64,000 nt of DNA from the NCBI GenBank assembly GCA_964532465.1, contig CAZHHX010000016.1:1-64000 (forward strand), written 5' to 3'. Positions 50,967-59,335 of the stretch are shown one piece after another (the stretch's first letter is position 1; each line of letters opens with the position of its first letter). The notes beneath the pieces are model-generated. The model did not search any database. It was not told the origin of the DNA and saw only the letters and a list, made by a program, of their open reading frames with translations. Both the position numbers and the translations under genes were made by a program. This DNA is from JAPLKB01 sp964532465 (GTDB lineage: Bacteria; Desulfobacterota; Syntrophorhabdia; Syntrophorhabdales; Syntrophorhabdaceae).

Positions 50967-52259
50967 TCACTTTTTCAGATAATCCTTCATGATTTTCATG
51001 GAACAGAATTCACCGCACATACTGCATACATCATTGCGGAGGTTCCTCTCTTTCCTGAAATCCTTTATTTTATCAGGGTCTATGGCGCACTTGATCTGTC
51101 CTTCCCAGTCAAGGGCCTTTCTGTATTCGGACATAGCGCGGTCACGCTCCCATGCCGCCTTATTGCCCCTTGCAAGGTCTGCCGCATGGGCTGCAATTTT
51201 TGTTACGATAACACCCTCCCTTACATCCGCAGGTTCAGGCAGGCCAAGGTGTTCGCTCGGCGTAACATAACAGAGAAAATCAGCCCCGTAGAAACCTGCC
51301 AGGGCTCCGCCGATGGCTGAAGTAATATGGTCGTAACCGGGAGCAATATCCGTTACCACAGGCCCAAGCACATAAAAGGGCGCATCGTTGCAGATTCTTT
51401 TCTGAAGGAGAATATTCATCTCTATCTGGTTTATCGGCACATGGCCGGGGCCTTCGATCATTACCTGCACCCCGTTTTTTAACGCTTCCGCGCAGAGCTC
51501 GCCGAGGATGATAAGTTCCTCTATCTGTCCCCTGTCGGTGGCGTCAGCAATACATCCCGGTCTCAAACCGTCGCCTAAGCTCAATGTCATATCATATTTT
51601 TTCGCGATTTCAATAAGCCGGTCAAACTGCTCGTACAGGGGGTTTTCCTTCTTATTCACGATCATCCATTCCGTAAGAAAAGCGCCCCCTCGGCTTACGA
51701 TATCCGTTATTCTGCCCTGTTTTCTCAGCCGCTCTATTGAACTCTGAGTAACGCCGCAGTGTACTGTAACGAAATCCACACCGTCCTCGCCGTGCCGCTC
51801 TATCACATCAAAGAGATCATCAGGCTCCATATTGGTAATGGCTTTCCTCTTCTTTACCGTTTCTACCGCGGCCTGGTATATGGGGACTGTGCCTAAGGGG
51901 ATGCCTGCTTCTTCTATGATAATTTTTCTTATTTCATCCAGGTTGCCGCCCGTGCTCAGATCCATCACCGCGTCCGCGCCGGCCTCTTTTGCCATCCTCA
52001 GTTTTTCCAGCTCCACTTTAATATCTATCTTTTCCGTTGATGTCCCGATATTGGCATTTACTTTAACACTCAGGCCTTTTCCCACACCTTTAGGAGTAAA
52101 GTTCTTATGCCGGTTGTTGGCAAGTATTGTTGCCTTGCCGGAAGCAATGTATCCACACAAAAGCGCTTTATCGATGCCTTCATCCGCGGCAACACGCTCC
52201 ATAATTTCCGTGATTGTTCCATTACGTGCAGCAATTAATTGATTATTCTGATTCTTCAT
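50967..52259 (-). CDS. thiC: Phosphomethylpyrimidine synthase
   Basis: Radical-SAM-type enzyme that rearranges 5-aminoimidazole ribotide to HMP phosphate, the pyrimidine of thiamine. Visible family segments include VKVNANIGTS, GADAVMDLSTGGNLDEIRK, GVDFVTVHCGV, LSLGDGLRPGCIADATD, MIEGPGHVPINQIEMN, YVLGPLVTDIAPGYDH (with V for L) and AFLCYVTPSEHLGLP-like text. At the C terminus is the cluster motif CSMCGEFCSMK, spaced CxxCxxxC. The 430-residue length is the short anaerobe/archaeal type. It overlaps the thiDN stop by 4 nt, the last gene of the operon. The benzimidazole synthase BzaF is a paralogue, but the operon context favours ThiC. Confidence 0.93.
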   Translation of the reverse strand: MKNQNNQLIAARNGTITEIMERVAADEGIDKALLCGYIASGKATILANNRHKNFTPKGVGKGLSVKVNANIGTSTEKIDIKVELEKLRMAKEAGADAVMDLSTGGNLDEIRKIIIEEAGIPLGTVPIYQAAVETVKKRKAITNMEPDDLFDVIERHGEDGVDFVTVHCGVTQSSIERLRKQGRITDIVSRGGAFLTEWMIVNKKENPLYEQFDRLIEIAKKYDMTLSLGDGLRPGCIADATDRGQIEELIILGELCAEALKNGVQVMIEGPGHVPINQIEMNILLQKRICNDAPFYVLGPVVTDIAPGYDHITSAIGGALAGFYGADFLCYVTPSEHLGLPEPADVREGVIVTKIAAHAADLARGNKAAWERDRAMSEYRKALDWEGQIKCAIDPDKIKDFRKERNLRNDVCSMCGEFCSMKIMKDYLKK

Positions 52260-53584
52260 GGTCTTATCATCTCCATTTTTTTTATAAGCTCAAGGGGGTC
52301 TTTTGCGAAAAGCCTGATAATCGGTTCTTTTCCTATATCGCCAAGGTCATAAACTATATCCGGCGGTTGATCCGCCCTTTTTAGCGCCTCTTCAGTCAGA
52401 TAATCGAGACTTTTCCCTTCTGCTTCTTTTACTCTTTCAGGTTCGTTTTTTCTGTCAAAAAACAGCACTTTCATGGCTGACTCAAGGGCCTTTTCGATTA
52501 TTTCCCTGTCATATCTCACACTGACGCATGACCTTATATGGGGGTAATATTTCATACAGGTGAGGATCAGTCTTGCCACATGGGATGACGCGCCAAAAGC
52601 CGGTTCTCCCTTTATAAGTATTTTCCCGTTATGTATCCCTATCCTTCCGGGAAAGGCAGCAATATCTTCAGTCCCTCCCGCATCCCTTATAGCGTAGCCC
52701 ATATTCATCTGCACAGCAGGTATGAGTTCAACCATATTCAGTCTGCACAGCATCTCACCGGCTTCTTTCATGCTCTGAAGGACGCTCCACCTGTCGGAAA
52801 ATCTGCTGTTAATAATGCCGGAAGACGCGTAAAAATATCCGTCAGAATCTATCCTGTAGCTGTCAGCCAGCAATTCTTCCATGAGCTTCTCTGACGCAAG
52901 GAAGGCCTCTTTCTTATCATATCCCTGGACAAGAAAGGCTGTCATGAGAGAGGAAAAGGCGCAGCCTGTGCCGTGCACTTCCCGGTCAATTCTGTGCTTT
53001 TTCCATGAGGTGAATTCTTTGCCGTCAAAAAACAAGTCAACGGGCTCGCCTGTCAGATGCCCTCCTTTTACAACAACAGCCTTGGGTCCCATATCAAATA
53101 TATCCTTTGCGCAGGCTTCCATGTCCTTCAGGGTCTTTACCTCTTTCCCGATAATAAAAGACGCCTCCGGCAGATTCGGGGTAACAACATCCGCCATGGG
53201 GAATATCAGTTCTATAAGGCATTTCAGTCCTTCATCGCTTAAAAGCCGTGTCCCGTTCTTTGACTCCATAACAGGATCAACAACAAGGGCAGGGTTGTCA
53301 AGATCGCTTAAAAGAGACGCGATTCTCTCTATATAAGCCTCGTTCCAAACAACGCCGATCTTTATGCCGTCAACAGGAGAACTTTTTTTTACCATATCCA
53401 TCATCTCAAAAAACTGTGAATACGATATGGGAAATACATCCCGCACTCCCTGAGGTCCCTGGAGCACTATGCATGTGGGCACGGATACGCCGTGCATGCC
53501 GAGAGCGGAAAATACATCGAGGTCCTTTGTAATGCCCGCTCCCGTTGACTGGTCATAACCGGCTATGGTGAGTATTTTTTTCAT
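52256..53584 (-). CDS. thiDN: Bifunctional HMP/HMP-P kinase and thiamine-phosphate synthase (ThiD-ThiN fusion)
   Basis: 442 residues. Residues 1-255 are ThiD: ILTIAGYDQSTGAGITKDLDVF, DPVMESKNGTRLL, VTPNLPEASFI, VVVKGGHL and HGTGCAFSS (anion hole and catalytic Asp region as HGTGC). It phosphorylates HMP and HMP-P. Residues 265-442 are ThiN: AAFPGRIGIHNGKILIKGEPAFGASSHVARLIL and the final strands; ThiN replaces ThiE in joining HMP-PP to thiazole phosphate. The ThiDN arrangement is common in archaea and some anaerobic bacteria. It overlaps thi4 by ATGA on one side and thiC by ATGA on the other, so the three are translated together. Confidence 0.93.
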   Translation of the reverse strand: MKKILTIAGYDQSTGAGITKDLDVFSALGMHGVSVPTCIVLQGPQGVRDVFPISYSQFFEMMDMVKKSSPVDGIKIGVVWNEAYIERIASLLSDLDNPALVVDPVMESKNGTRLLSDEGLKCLIELIFPMADVVTPNLPEASFIIGKEVKTLKDMEACAKDIFDMGPKAVVVKGGHLTGEPVDLFFDGKEFTSWKKHRIDREVHGTGCAFSSLMTAFLVQGYDKKEAFLASEKLMEELLADSYRIDSDGYFYASSGIINSRFSDRWSVLQSMKEAGEMLCRLNMVELIPAVQMNMGYAIRDAGGTEDIAAFPGRIGIHNGKILIKGEPAFGASSHVARLILTCMKYYPHIRSCVSVRYDREIIEKALESAMKVLFFDRKNEPERVKEAEGKSLDYLTEEALKRADQPPDIVYDLGDIGKEPIIRLFAKDPLELIKKMEMIRP

Positions 53585-54354
53585 TTTAATTTATCGGCAA
53601 TAATATCGGCCACTTTCTTACCGGAGAGGAGCATACCGCCGAAGATGGGCCCCATCCTGTATGAACCGAAAGAAGCATTGGCGCTCATGCCCGCCACATA
53701 AAGTCCCGGAAATATTTCTTTTGTGTTTTCAAGTGTTGTTGCCTCTGCAACATGCGCCCACATTGATCTTTCTCCTTCAATTTTACCGGAAGGCGTGTTG
53801 AGCTTTATATTGTTCTTTCTTTCAAGGACTTTCACAACCTCAAGAGGATGACCCGTGGCGTCAATAACGATTTTTGACATGATAGTCAGAGGGTCTACGT
53901 GGAGAGAAGCCATCTCGACGGCTGTCCAGTTAATGACAACACCTGTGACCGCGTTCTCCCTTACCACAAGGTCTTCGACGCTTATAAGATTAAACATCAT
54001 GGCACCTGCCTTTACCGCTTTAAAACAAGCTCCGGTCACAGCCTCAACAGCGCCGACTGTATAGTAACCTTCGGTATAAGGTCTTGCTGAAATATCAAGC
54101 TCATCAAGTATGTATTTACTTTCTTCCTGCACCACAATCTCATTAAACATCATGCCGCCGCCCCACATACCGCCGCCGACGGAGAGTTTCCTCTCAAATA
54201 CTGCAACCTTAAACCCTTTTTTCGCAAGATAATAGGCAGCAACAAGACCCGAAGGCCCTGCGCCGCACACAGCCACATCAAGTTCAAGACAGGATAAAAG
54301 CTTTTCGGAATAGCGCTCGATTATTGCCCTGGTAACAATTTTTTCATCTATCAT
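53581..54354 (-). CDS. thi4: Thiamine thiazole synthase, Thi4 family (His type)
   Basis: 257 residues from the ATG at 54354, which has AAGGGA 8 nt upstream; the ATG at 54363 lies on that sequence. FAD/NAD-binding fold: LDVAVCGAGPSGLVAAYYLAKKG, VAVFERKLSVGGGMWGGGMMF, and C-terminal FPGLYVAGMSANASFGSYRMGPIFGGMLLSGKK. Thi4 makes the thiazole of thiamine from NAD and glycine. In yeast the sulfur comes from an active-site Cys; here His152 (MASLHVDPLTI) takes that place, as in archaeal enzymes that use free sulfide and turn over repeatedly. This fits a sulfidic anaerobe. First gene of the operon, 68 nt after a kinase gene. Confidence 0.93.
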   Translation of the reverse strand: MIDEKIVTRAIIERYSEKLLSCLELDVAVCGAGPSGLVAAYYLAKKGFKVAVFERKLSVGGGMWGGGMMFNEIVVQEESKYILDELDISARPYTEGYYTVGAVEAVTGACFKAVKAGAMMFNLISVEDLVVRENAVTGVVINWTAVEMASLHVDPLTIMSKIVIDATGHPLEVVKVLERKNNIKLNTPSGKIEGERSMWAHVAEATTLENTKEIFPGLYVAGMSANASFGSYRMGPIFGGMLLSGKKVADIIADKLK

Positions 54355-54422
54355 AAAACCCATCCCTTAAAATAAATTTTGTAAATATATCACATTTCTC
54401 AGCGCGAGGGATATTAAAAACA

Positions 54423-56078
54423 CTAATCCGGTAACGGCAGATAAATACTGAATGTGCTTCCTTTTCCTGCTTCAGAGTCCACAGTAATAAACCCGCTATG
54501 ATTTTTAACAATAGAATAGCAGACAGCTAATCCCAGCCCCATCCCCTTCTGTGATCCCATCTCTTTAGTGCTGAAATAAGGATCAAATATCTTTGATATA
54601 TCATCTGCCGCAATACCTGCGCCATGATCCTTTATGGAAATCTTCACATACTCTCCCTCTTTCTGAGGGAAATTGTCTTTTAATGTAAGAACAATATTTT
54701 CTATATATATATTGATATCCCCTCCATCAGGCATAGACTCCGCGGCATTGGCAACAATATTGGAAATTACCTGTTTTATCTGTCCTTCATCAAGCATGAG
54801 CAGGGGGATATCACCATGTATATAATACCTGCATTGTATGTGATGAGAATCTCTGAGAACATATGCCGCTGTCTTTCTGACAAGCCCTTCAACAGAGAGG
54901 GGCTGCAGCCAAGGGGTGCCTCCTTTTGAAAAGGTAATTAATTTTTTTGTCAGGTCGCTTGCGTTTATGAGTACTTTTTCAGCATTATCAAGTAAACTGA
55001 ATGGCTTGCTCTCAGAATCCATCAACATCTTCGCAAAGGACATATTGCCCAGGATTGCCCCGAGCATATTGTTAAAATCATGGGCAATGCCTCCTGCAAG
55101 AATCCCCACGGATTCAAGCTTCTTCATCCTGTAAGACTCTTCCTCCGCCTTTTTCTTGTCCGTAATATCCTCAAGACCCCCTTCTAAATACAGTAATGTT
55201 CCATTTTCATCCCGCACAGCACGGGCGCTCTGCGAAACCCATATAACGCTTCCGTCTGCCCGGTAACATTGCGCTTCATGATTAATCATTTTATCCTGCT
55301 CCAGTATTATATCAATGAAGTGCAAGCGCGCGCCGGGGTCAACATACATCTGCCTGCCGATATCTGTAATTGCTTCCATTAATGCTTCAGGCGAAACATA
55401 GCCGAAAATACGGGCAAAAGCCGGGTTTACATAAATAAAAGTTCCATCCGGTGTGGTCTGAAAGATACCCACTACCGCATTCTCAAAGATTTTTCTGTAT
55501 TTTGCTTCAGCCTCTTTCAATGCCTCTTCCGTTCGTTTCCTGTTGGTAATATCATGTATTGTTTCAATTGCTCCTATGATATTTCCCGTGGAATCATGGA
55601 GTAAAGAAGCTGTTGCAATGAAATGTGCCTCACGGCCATTCAAGTTCTTCACATAGGCTTCGGCTTTAAGCAATCCTTTATTTTTTTTAACTTTTTTATA
55701 TTGCCTCTCCAGTTCATTATCAGAAAAAAGAAACATGTCCAAAAGCACCGGCCTTCTCTCACCATAAAATGGCAGGGCATATTCGTAGTCACCTTTACCC
55801 AGGATATCTTCCGCCTTGACCCCTGTCATGATCTCCATGGCATGATTCCAGACGATCACCTTCCCTTCAAGATCAATAACCATAGTTGCATCAGGAAGAA
55901 AATTGATAATATCGTTAAAAAGCCGCATTGATTCATTAAGCTCTTTTTCTACGTTCTTGCGCTCTTCAATCTCATGACGGAGTTCTTTATTGATCTTTTT
56001 AAGATCCGCAGTTATTCTCCGTAATTCATCTGATTGGCTTATAGACAGTTTTTTTTTCATACGTTGATCTTCATTCAT
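54423..56078 (-). CDS. PAS sensor histidine kinase
   Basis: 551 residues, soluble. Order: coiled coil (15-55), PAS (55-185, ending IHDITNRKRTEEA), PAS (190-315, ending LEDITDKKKAEEE), HisKA with His333 in LAGGIAHDFNNML, and HATPase_c with VANAAESM, KDHGAGIAADDISKIFDPYFSTKE and MGLGLAVCYSIVKNH. It ends right after the ATPase domain with no receiver. No response regulator gene is adjacent. It lies upstream of thi4 on the same strand and may be cotranscribed, but a role in thiamine control is not indicated. Architecture and length are typical of NtrB-like kinases abundant in this window. Confidence 0.92.
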   Translation of the reverse strand: MNEDQRMKKKLSISQSDELRRITADLKKINKELRHEIEERKNVEKELNESMRLFNDIINFLPDATMVIDLEGKVIVWNHAMEIMTGVKAEDILGKGDYEYALPFYGERRPVLLDMFLFSDNELERQYKKVKKNKGLLKAEAYVKNLNGREAHFIATASLLHDSTGNIIGAIETIHDITNRKRTEEALKEAEAKYRKIFENAVVGIFQTTPDGTFIYVNPAFARIFGYVSPEALMEAITDIGRQMYVDPGARLHFIDIILEQDKMINHEAQCYRADGSVIWVSQSARAVRDENGTLLYLEGGLEDITDKKKAEEESYRMKKLESVGILAGGIAHDFNNMLGAILGNMSFAKMLMDSESKPFSLLDNAEKVLINASDLTKKLITFSKGGTPWLQPLSVEGLVRKTAAYVLRDSHHIQCRYYIHGDIPLLMLDEGQIKQVISNIVANAAESMPDGGDINIYIENIVLTLKDNFPQKEGEYVKISIKDHGAGIAADDISKIFDPYFSTKEMGSQKGMGLGLAVCYSIVKNHSGFITVDSEAGKGSTFSIYLPLPD

Positions 56079-56866
56079 TATTTAGTTCTCAAATAATTAC
56101 CTTAATTATACCTTTATCAGTTATATTTTTTAAGAATGCTTTCGGGTAGGAAAGAGTTTTTGTTCCATAAGCAAAATATCTGCCATAACTGCAAGTTCCT
56201 TAAGGGAAAGTCCGGTTTTACTCAAGACGACTTCACTGAAGCTGGCTTGAAAATGACTTCCTCTAATCATTTATTATATTGTTTATATTTACCGTTATCA
56301 AGCGTGAAGATTCATCTTGTTAAAAAACTTTTTACGGTAAATTGTTAACCCTTATAGCGCTGAAAGGGCTTTTATACGAAGTCGCTGTCAAACATTATAA
56401 GTCTGATTTGCCGGGCATAATACCGGGTAAGCTTTCAAATATTCATTATTTATTTTTTGAAAGCAACTTGGTATTCCTTATGTCTGCAACATCTTAAAAC
56501 AAACAGATATAACAGGCAATTATTTATTTTGAAAAAAAAGGGGGGGAAAGGCAAAGCCCCCTGAAGCTTAGAATACGTGTTGGGGGGGGAGTAAACTGTC
56601 CTCATTAGTGGATTAACCTTTAAACGCAACTACAATATTTTATGAAGTTAACCCTATGGGGGCTTTGCCTTGGTGAGCTATTTAACACTTGGTCTATATG
56701 CTCCCAAGCATACATGGCAAAAGCAGCGCTTTCACATGTAATGTCTTCTTTATATAACAACACAGCAAAACACTGCCCATGTTGATAATGATGAAATTAT
56801 ACTTGAAAAATCAGAGAAAATGTTATTGATTTATTATAGAGATAATATAGATATACTCTATATATT
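56079..56866. other. Long intergenic region with an inverted-repeat-bounded element
   Basis: 788 nt. It contains two long G runs (56540-56546 and 56582-56589) and a 14-bp perfect inverted repeat, AAGGCAAAGCCCCC at 56548-56561 against GGGGGCTTTGCCTT at 56658-56671, which bounds a 124-nt segment. A 70-codon frame at 56136-56348 (plus) has no ribosome binding site and is not called. Confidence 0.5.
56548..56671. repeat. MITE-like element with 14-bp terminal inverted repeats
   Basis: The arms are perfect and 96 nt apart. The interior has no open frame and carries a run of eight G. I see no clear target-site duplication at the edges. It could be a non-autonomous transposable element or a long-range RNA hairpin; only one copy is visible in the window. 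Confidence 0.45.
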
Positions 56867-58132
56867 TTATAGTGACAGCAAAAAGGTTCGCAGATTTATT
56901 TTCTTGTTGTTTAAATCAAGTTTGCTTCTAATGCTGTTTCTATGGGTATCGATTGTACCGGTTGACACATTCATAAGTTCTGCGATTTCTTTACTTGTTT
57001 TACCGCTCTTAATCAGATTGGCAACTTGAATTTCAGTTGGAGTAAAAAGCGAATACCTTGAAGTCATCTTTTGTAAAAACGGTGAAATAATATCACTCAG
57101 ATTTGCTTCAAGTATACCTATGTATGCTGTCTGGTTATCGTTTAAGTGGCCATTTTTCAATTTTTCAATATATGGGAACACCAGTTCCTGGACATTACCC
57201 AGAATCGTATCTTTAAGGGCCTTTTTGTCCTCCTCCCTGTTCCTCAGTAAAACCTTCAAGGCAGTGTTGGCCTCTTCCAGGTTAATTGATTTAATCTCCA
57301 GTTCTTTTTCCCTTTTTTTCAGTGCTTCTTCCGCGAGTTTACGATTGGTAATATCTCTCAAGTATACCAGCGACACCATCTCTCCTTTTAATACCGTCTT
57401 CGTTGCCGAGGCTTCAGCATCAAGGAATGTTCCATTTTTCCTTACATGCCTTATTTCATATGTGGAGGGAGCGTATTCTTCATCCTGTCGCCCCGTACGA
57501 ATACCCATAACCTGATTCACAAAATCCTGATGGACTATTGCCGCAATATGCTTTCCTTCAATCTCTTCGGCTGTGTCATAGCCGAGCATCTCTACTAATT
57601 TCCGATTGACGGAAATACACTTCCCCTCTTTTACGATTAAAACACCATCATTGGAATTTTCTATGGCAGTTTTGTAGCGTTCCTCAGACTCCTGTAACGC
57701 CTGCTGGGCTTTTATTGACTCGGTAATATCCAGAAGTGATGCCACGCTCTTTTTTGTCCCCGGAATCATTGCGACCGTTACATACACATCTTTCACATCA
57801 TCGTTCCTGTCAATAAACCGGCATTCATAGCTCCCCGGCGCGCCATCAGGATCAATTCTTCTTGCCTGATGGTACATTATCATTTTTTCCAAACAGCTTT
57901 TCTCGATAACATCTGTCCAGCTTTTTTTGCCCTCTATTTCTTCTTTCGAATATCCGGACAGGCTCTCGAATTTCTTATTCACATGGGATATTGTCGTATC
58001 TTCTTCGATTATTATCGTTGCGGTACCTGTGGTTTCAAAGACGGTCCGGTACAAAGACTCTGAAATTAGCTGGTCGGTCTCATAATCAGCAATCCTGATC
58101 TCGCCTTTATCTTCCTGGAATTCTATCGACAT
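56867..58132 (-). CDS. PAS-PAS-LuxR transcriptional regulator
   Basis: 421 residues. Two PAS domains, about 25-145 (ending LLDITESIKAQQA) and 150-270 (ending YLRDITNRKLAEEA), are followed by a coiled coil (275-335). Next is an alpha-helical region with AYIGILEANLSDIISPFLQKM. A LuxR-type helix-turn-helix lies at about 355-415 (LFTPTEIQVANLIKSGKTSKEIAELMNVSTGTIDTHRNSIRSKL). It has no receiver or kinase domain, so ligand or redox sensing by PAS should act directly on DNA binding. It stands alone on the minus strand after an apparently non-coding region. Target genes are unknown. Confidence 0.9.
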   Translation of the reverse strand: MSIEFQEDKGEIRIADYETDQLISESLYRTVFETTGTATIIIEEDTTISHVNKKFESLSGYSKEEIEGKKSWTDVIEKSCLEKMIMYHQARRIDPDGAPGSYECRFIDRNDDVKDVYVTVAMIPGTKKSVASLLDITESIKAQQALQESEERYKTAIENSNDGVLIVKEGKCISVNRKLVEMLGYDTAEEIEGKHIAAIVHQDFVNQVMGIRTGRQDEEYAPSTYEIRHVRKNGTFLDAEASATKTVLKGEMVSLVYLRDITNRKLAEEALKKREKELEIKSINLEEANTALKVLLRNREEDKKALKDTILGNVQELVFPYIEKLKNGHLNDNQTAYIGILEANLSDIISPFLQKMTSRYSLFTPTEIQVANLIKSGKTSKEIAELMNVSTGTIDTHRNSIRSKLDLNNKKINLRTFLLSL

Positions 58133-58312
58133 CCCTTACAATATAACAGGTAAACTTTATGCCAATCAAGATAATGATATTAATTCAGTATCCATAGATT
58201 TCGCTTAAGGTTTACAAAGTGTACGCCGCACAAGAAAAACCACAATAAGTACCCTTACCGGAGGTGAACTGATTATGGCTTTCCCGTGGAATATAAATTA
58301 ATGTCCCATCTG

Positions 58313-58795
58313 TTATTCGAATGAAAAATCCACAAACATGACTTCTTTTTCCCCTCCGTTTCCGTTATTAAGACTAAAATAAAAGGGAAGTGAGATTATC
58401 GGAATTTTTGTAATAAAATTCATTTCCACTGCATTGCCTACCACAACCATTGGTATTGCAGCCTTTAAATTTATCCCGGACTTTTCAAATTCTTTTCTCG
58501 CCTGTCCGGATATTATATTGGTCAACTCGCCGATGGCATCAACAACTTCCGCGGTTATGCTGCTGCATTCATCGCCTACGAGTGTTTTAAAAACAAACAT
58601 GGCGCCCTTGTTCTTTAAGCTTATTGCGATCATGCCTTTCCTATCGCCAACAAGCCCCATGATACCCGTAACATCACCGGACGTGCTGTTTATGGTTTTT
58701 AATACAGGCTTACCGAGTTCTACGGTAATACCGAGCATTGTCTTAAATACTGTCTGTGTAGCTAATATAAACGGATTAATATACTTTACTTCCAT
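58313..58795 (-). CDS. cheX: CheX-like chemotaxis phosphatase
   Basis: 160 residues from the ATG at 58795 (a TTG four codons upstream is open; GGGGGC precedes the chosen ATG). The CheC/CheX/FliY fold is recognisable: KYINPFILATQTVFKTMLGI, then GLVGDRKGMIAISLKNKGAMFVF, and the catalytic helix VVDAIGELTNIISGQARKEFE with the ExxN pair (Glu-Leu-Thr-Asn). The family removes phosphate from CheY-P. The upstream gene, 21 nt away on the same strand, encodes a stand-alone CheY, its expected substrate. No flagellar or chemoreceptor genes are in the window, so the pair may serve another output. Confidence 0.87.
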   Translation of the reverse strand: MEVKYINPFILATQTVFKTMLGITVELGKPVLKTINSTSGDVTGIMGLVGDRKGMIAISLKNKGAMFVFKTLVGDECSSITAEVVDAIGELTNIISGQARKEFEKSGINLKAAIPMVVVGNAVEMNFITKIPIISLPFYFSLNNGNGGEKEVMFVDFSFE

Positions 58796-58816
58796 TGTAG
58801 CCCCCAATATTTGAGT

Positions 58817-59191
58817 TTATTTTCCGATTCTTGCCCTTGCCTTATCAATTGCCCCCTGGAGTTTTTCAGGCGTAAAGGGCTTTACAATATAATTATCAAC
58901 ACCTGATTTAATAGCTTCCATGATGCAGTCTTTCTGTGCCTCGGCAGTTACCATGAGAAAGGGCACATTCTTAATTCCTTCATCACCCTTACATGCCTTA
59001 AGAAAATCAATTCCTGTCATTTCAGGCATAATCCAATCACTGATTATCAGATCAACTTCCTCTTTCTTTAAAACATCGAGGGCATGTTTTCCGTTTTCAG
59101 CTTCTATAACATTGTCAATGTTTATCTGTTTTAAAACATTCTTTATTATCTTCCTCATTGTAGCAAAATCATCAACGACAAGAACTCTCAT
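58817..59191 (-). CDS. cheY: CheY-like single-domain response regulator
   Basis: 124 residues, a receiver only: MRVLVVDDFATMRKIIKNVL with the acidic pair, IISDWIMPEMTGIDFL with the phosphoacceptor Asp, MVTAEAQ (Thr), and NYIVKPFTPEKL (Lys). This is close to chemotaxis CheY rather than to a transcription factor. GGAGG lies 6 nt before the ATG at 59191. It is followed by cheX, so phosphorylation from an unlinked kinase and removal by CheX is the likely cycle. Many kinases in this window lack a partner and could donate phosphate. Confidence 0.93.
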   Translation of the reverse strand: MRVLVVDDFATMRKIIKNVLKQINIDNVIEAENGKHALDVLKKEEVDLIISDWIMPEMTGIDFLKACKGDEGIKNVPFLMVTAEAQKDCIMEAIKSGVDNYIVKPFTPEKLQGAIDKARARIGK

Positions 59192-59335
59192 GTGCGACCT
59201 CCTTATATAAAAACTTTTTTAATACCAATCTGCAATCATTATCGTTAAAAAACAAATAAAACTTAAGACTATATTAATATTTTTTTTGCTGATTGAACCT
59301 TTTAATCTTTTAATTTATAATAAGCCGGTGCATTT

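Noticed and set aside
54364..54422. CTGAGA in the short region before thi4, considered as a TPP riboswitch
   Set aside because: Only one of the conserved elements is present and the gap to the upstream gene is about 60-70 nt, too short for the aptamer plus expression platform.
56136..56348. 70-codon plus-strand frame
   Set aside because: No start signal and no domain; lies in a repeat-rich intergenic region.
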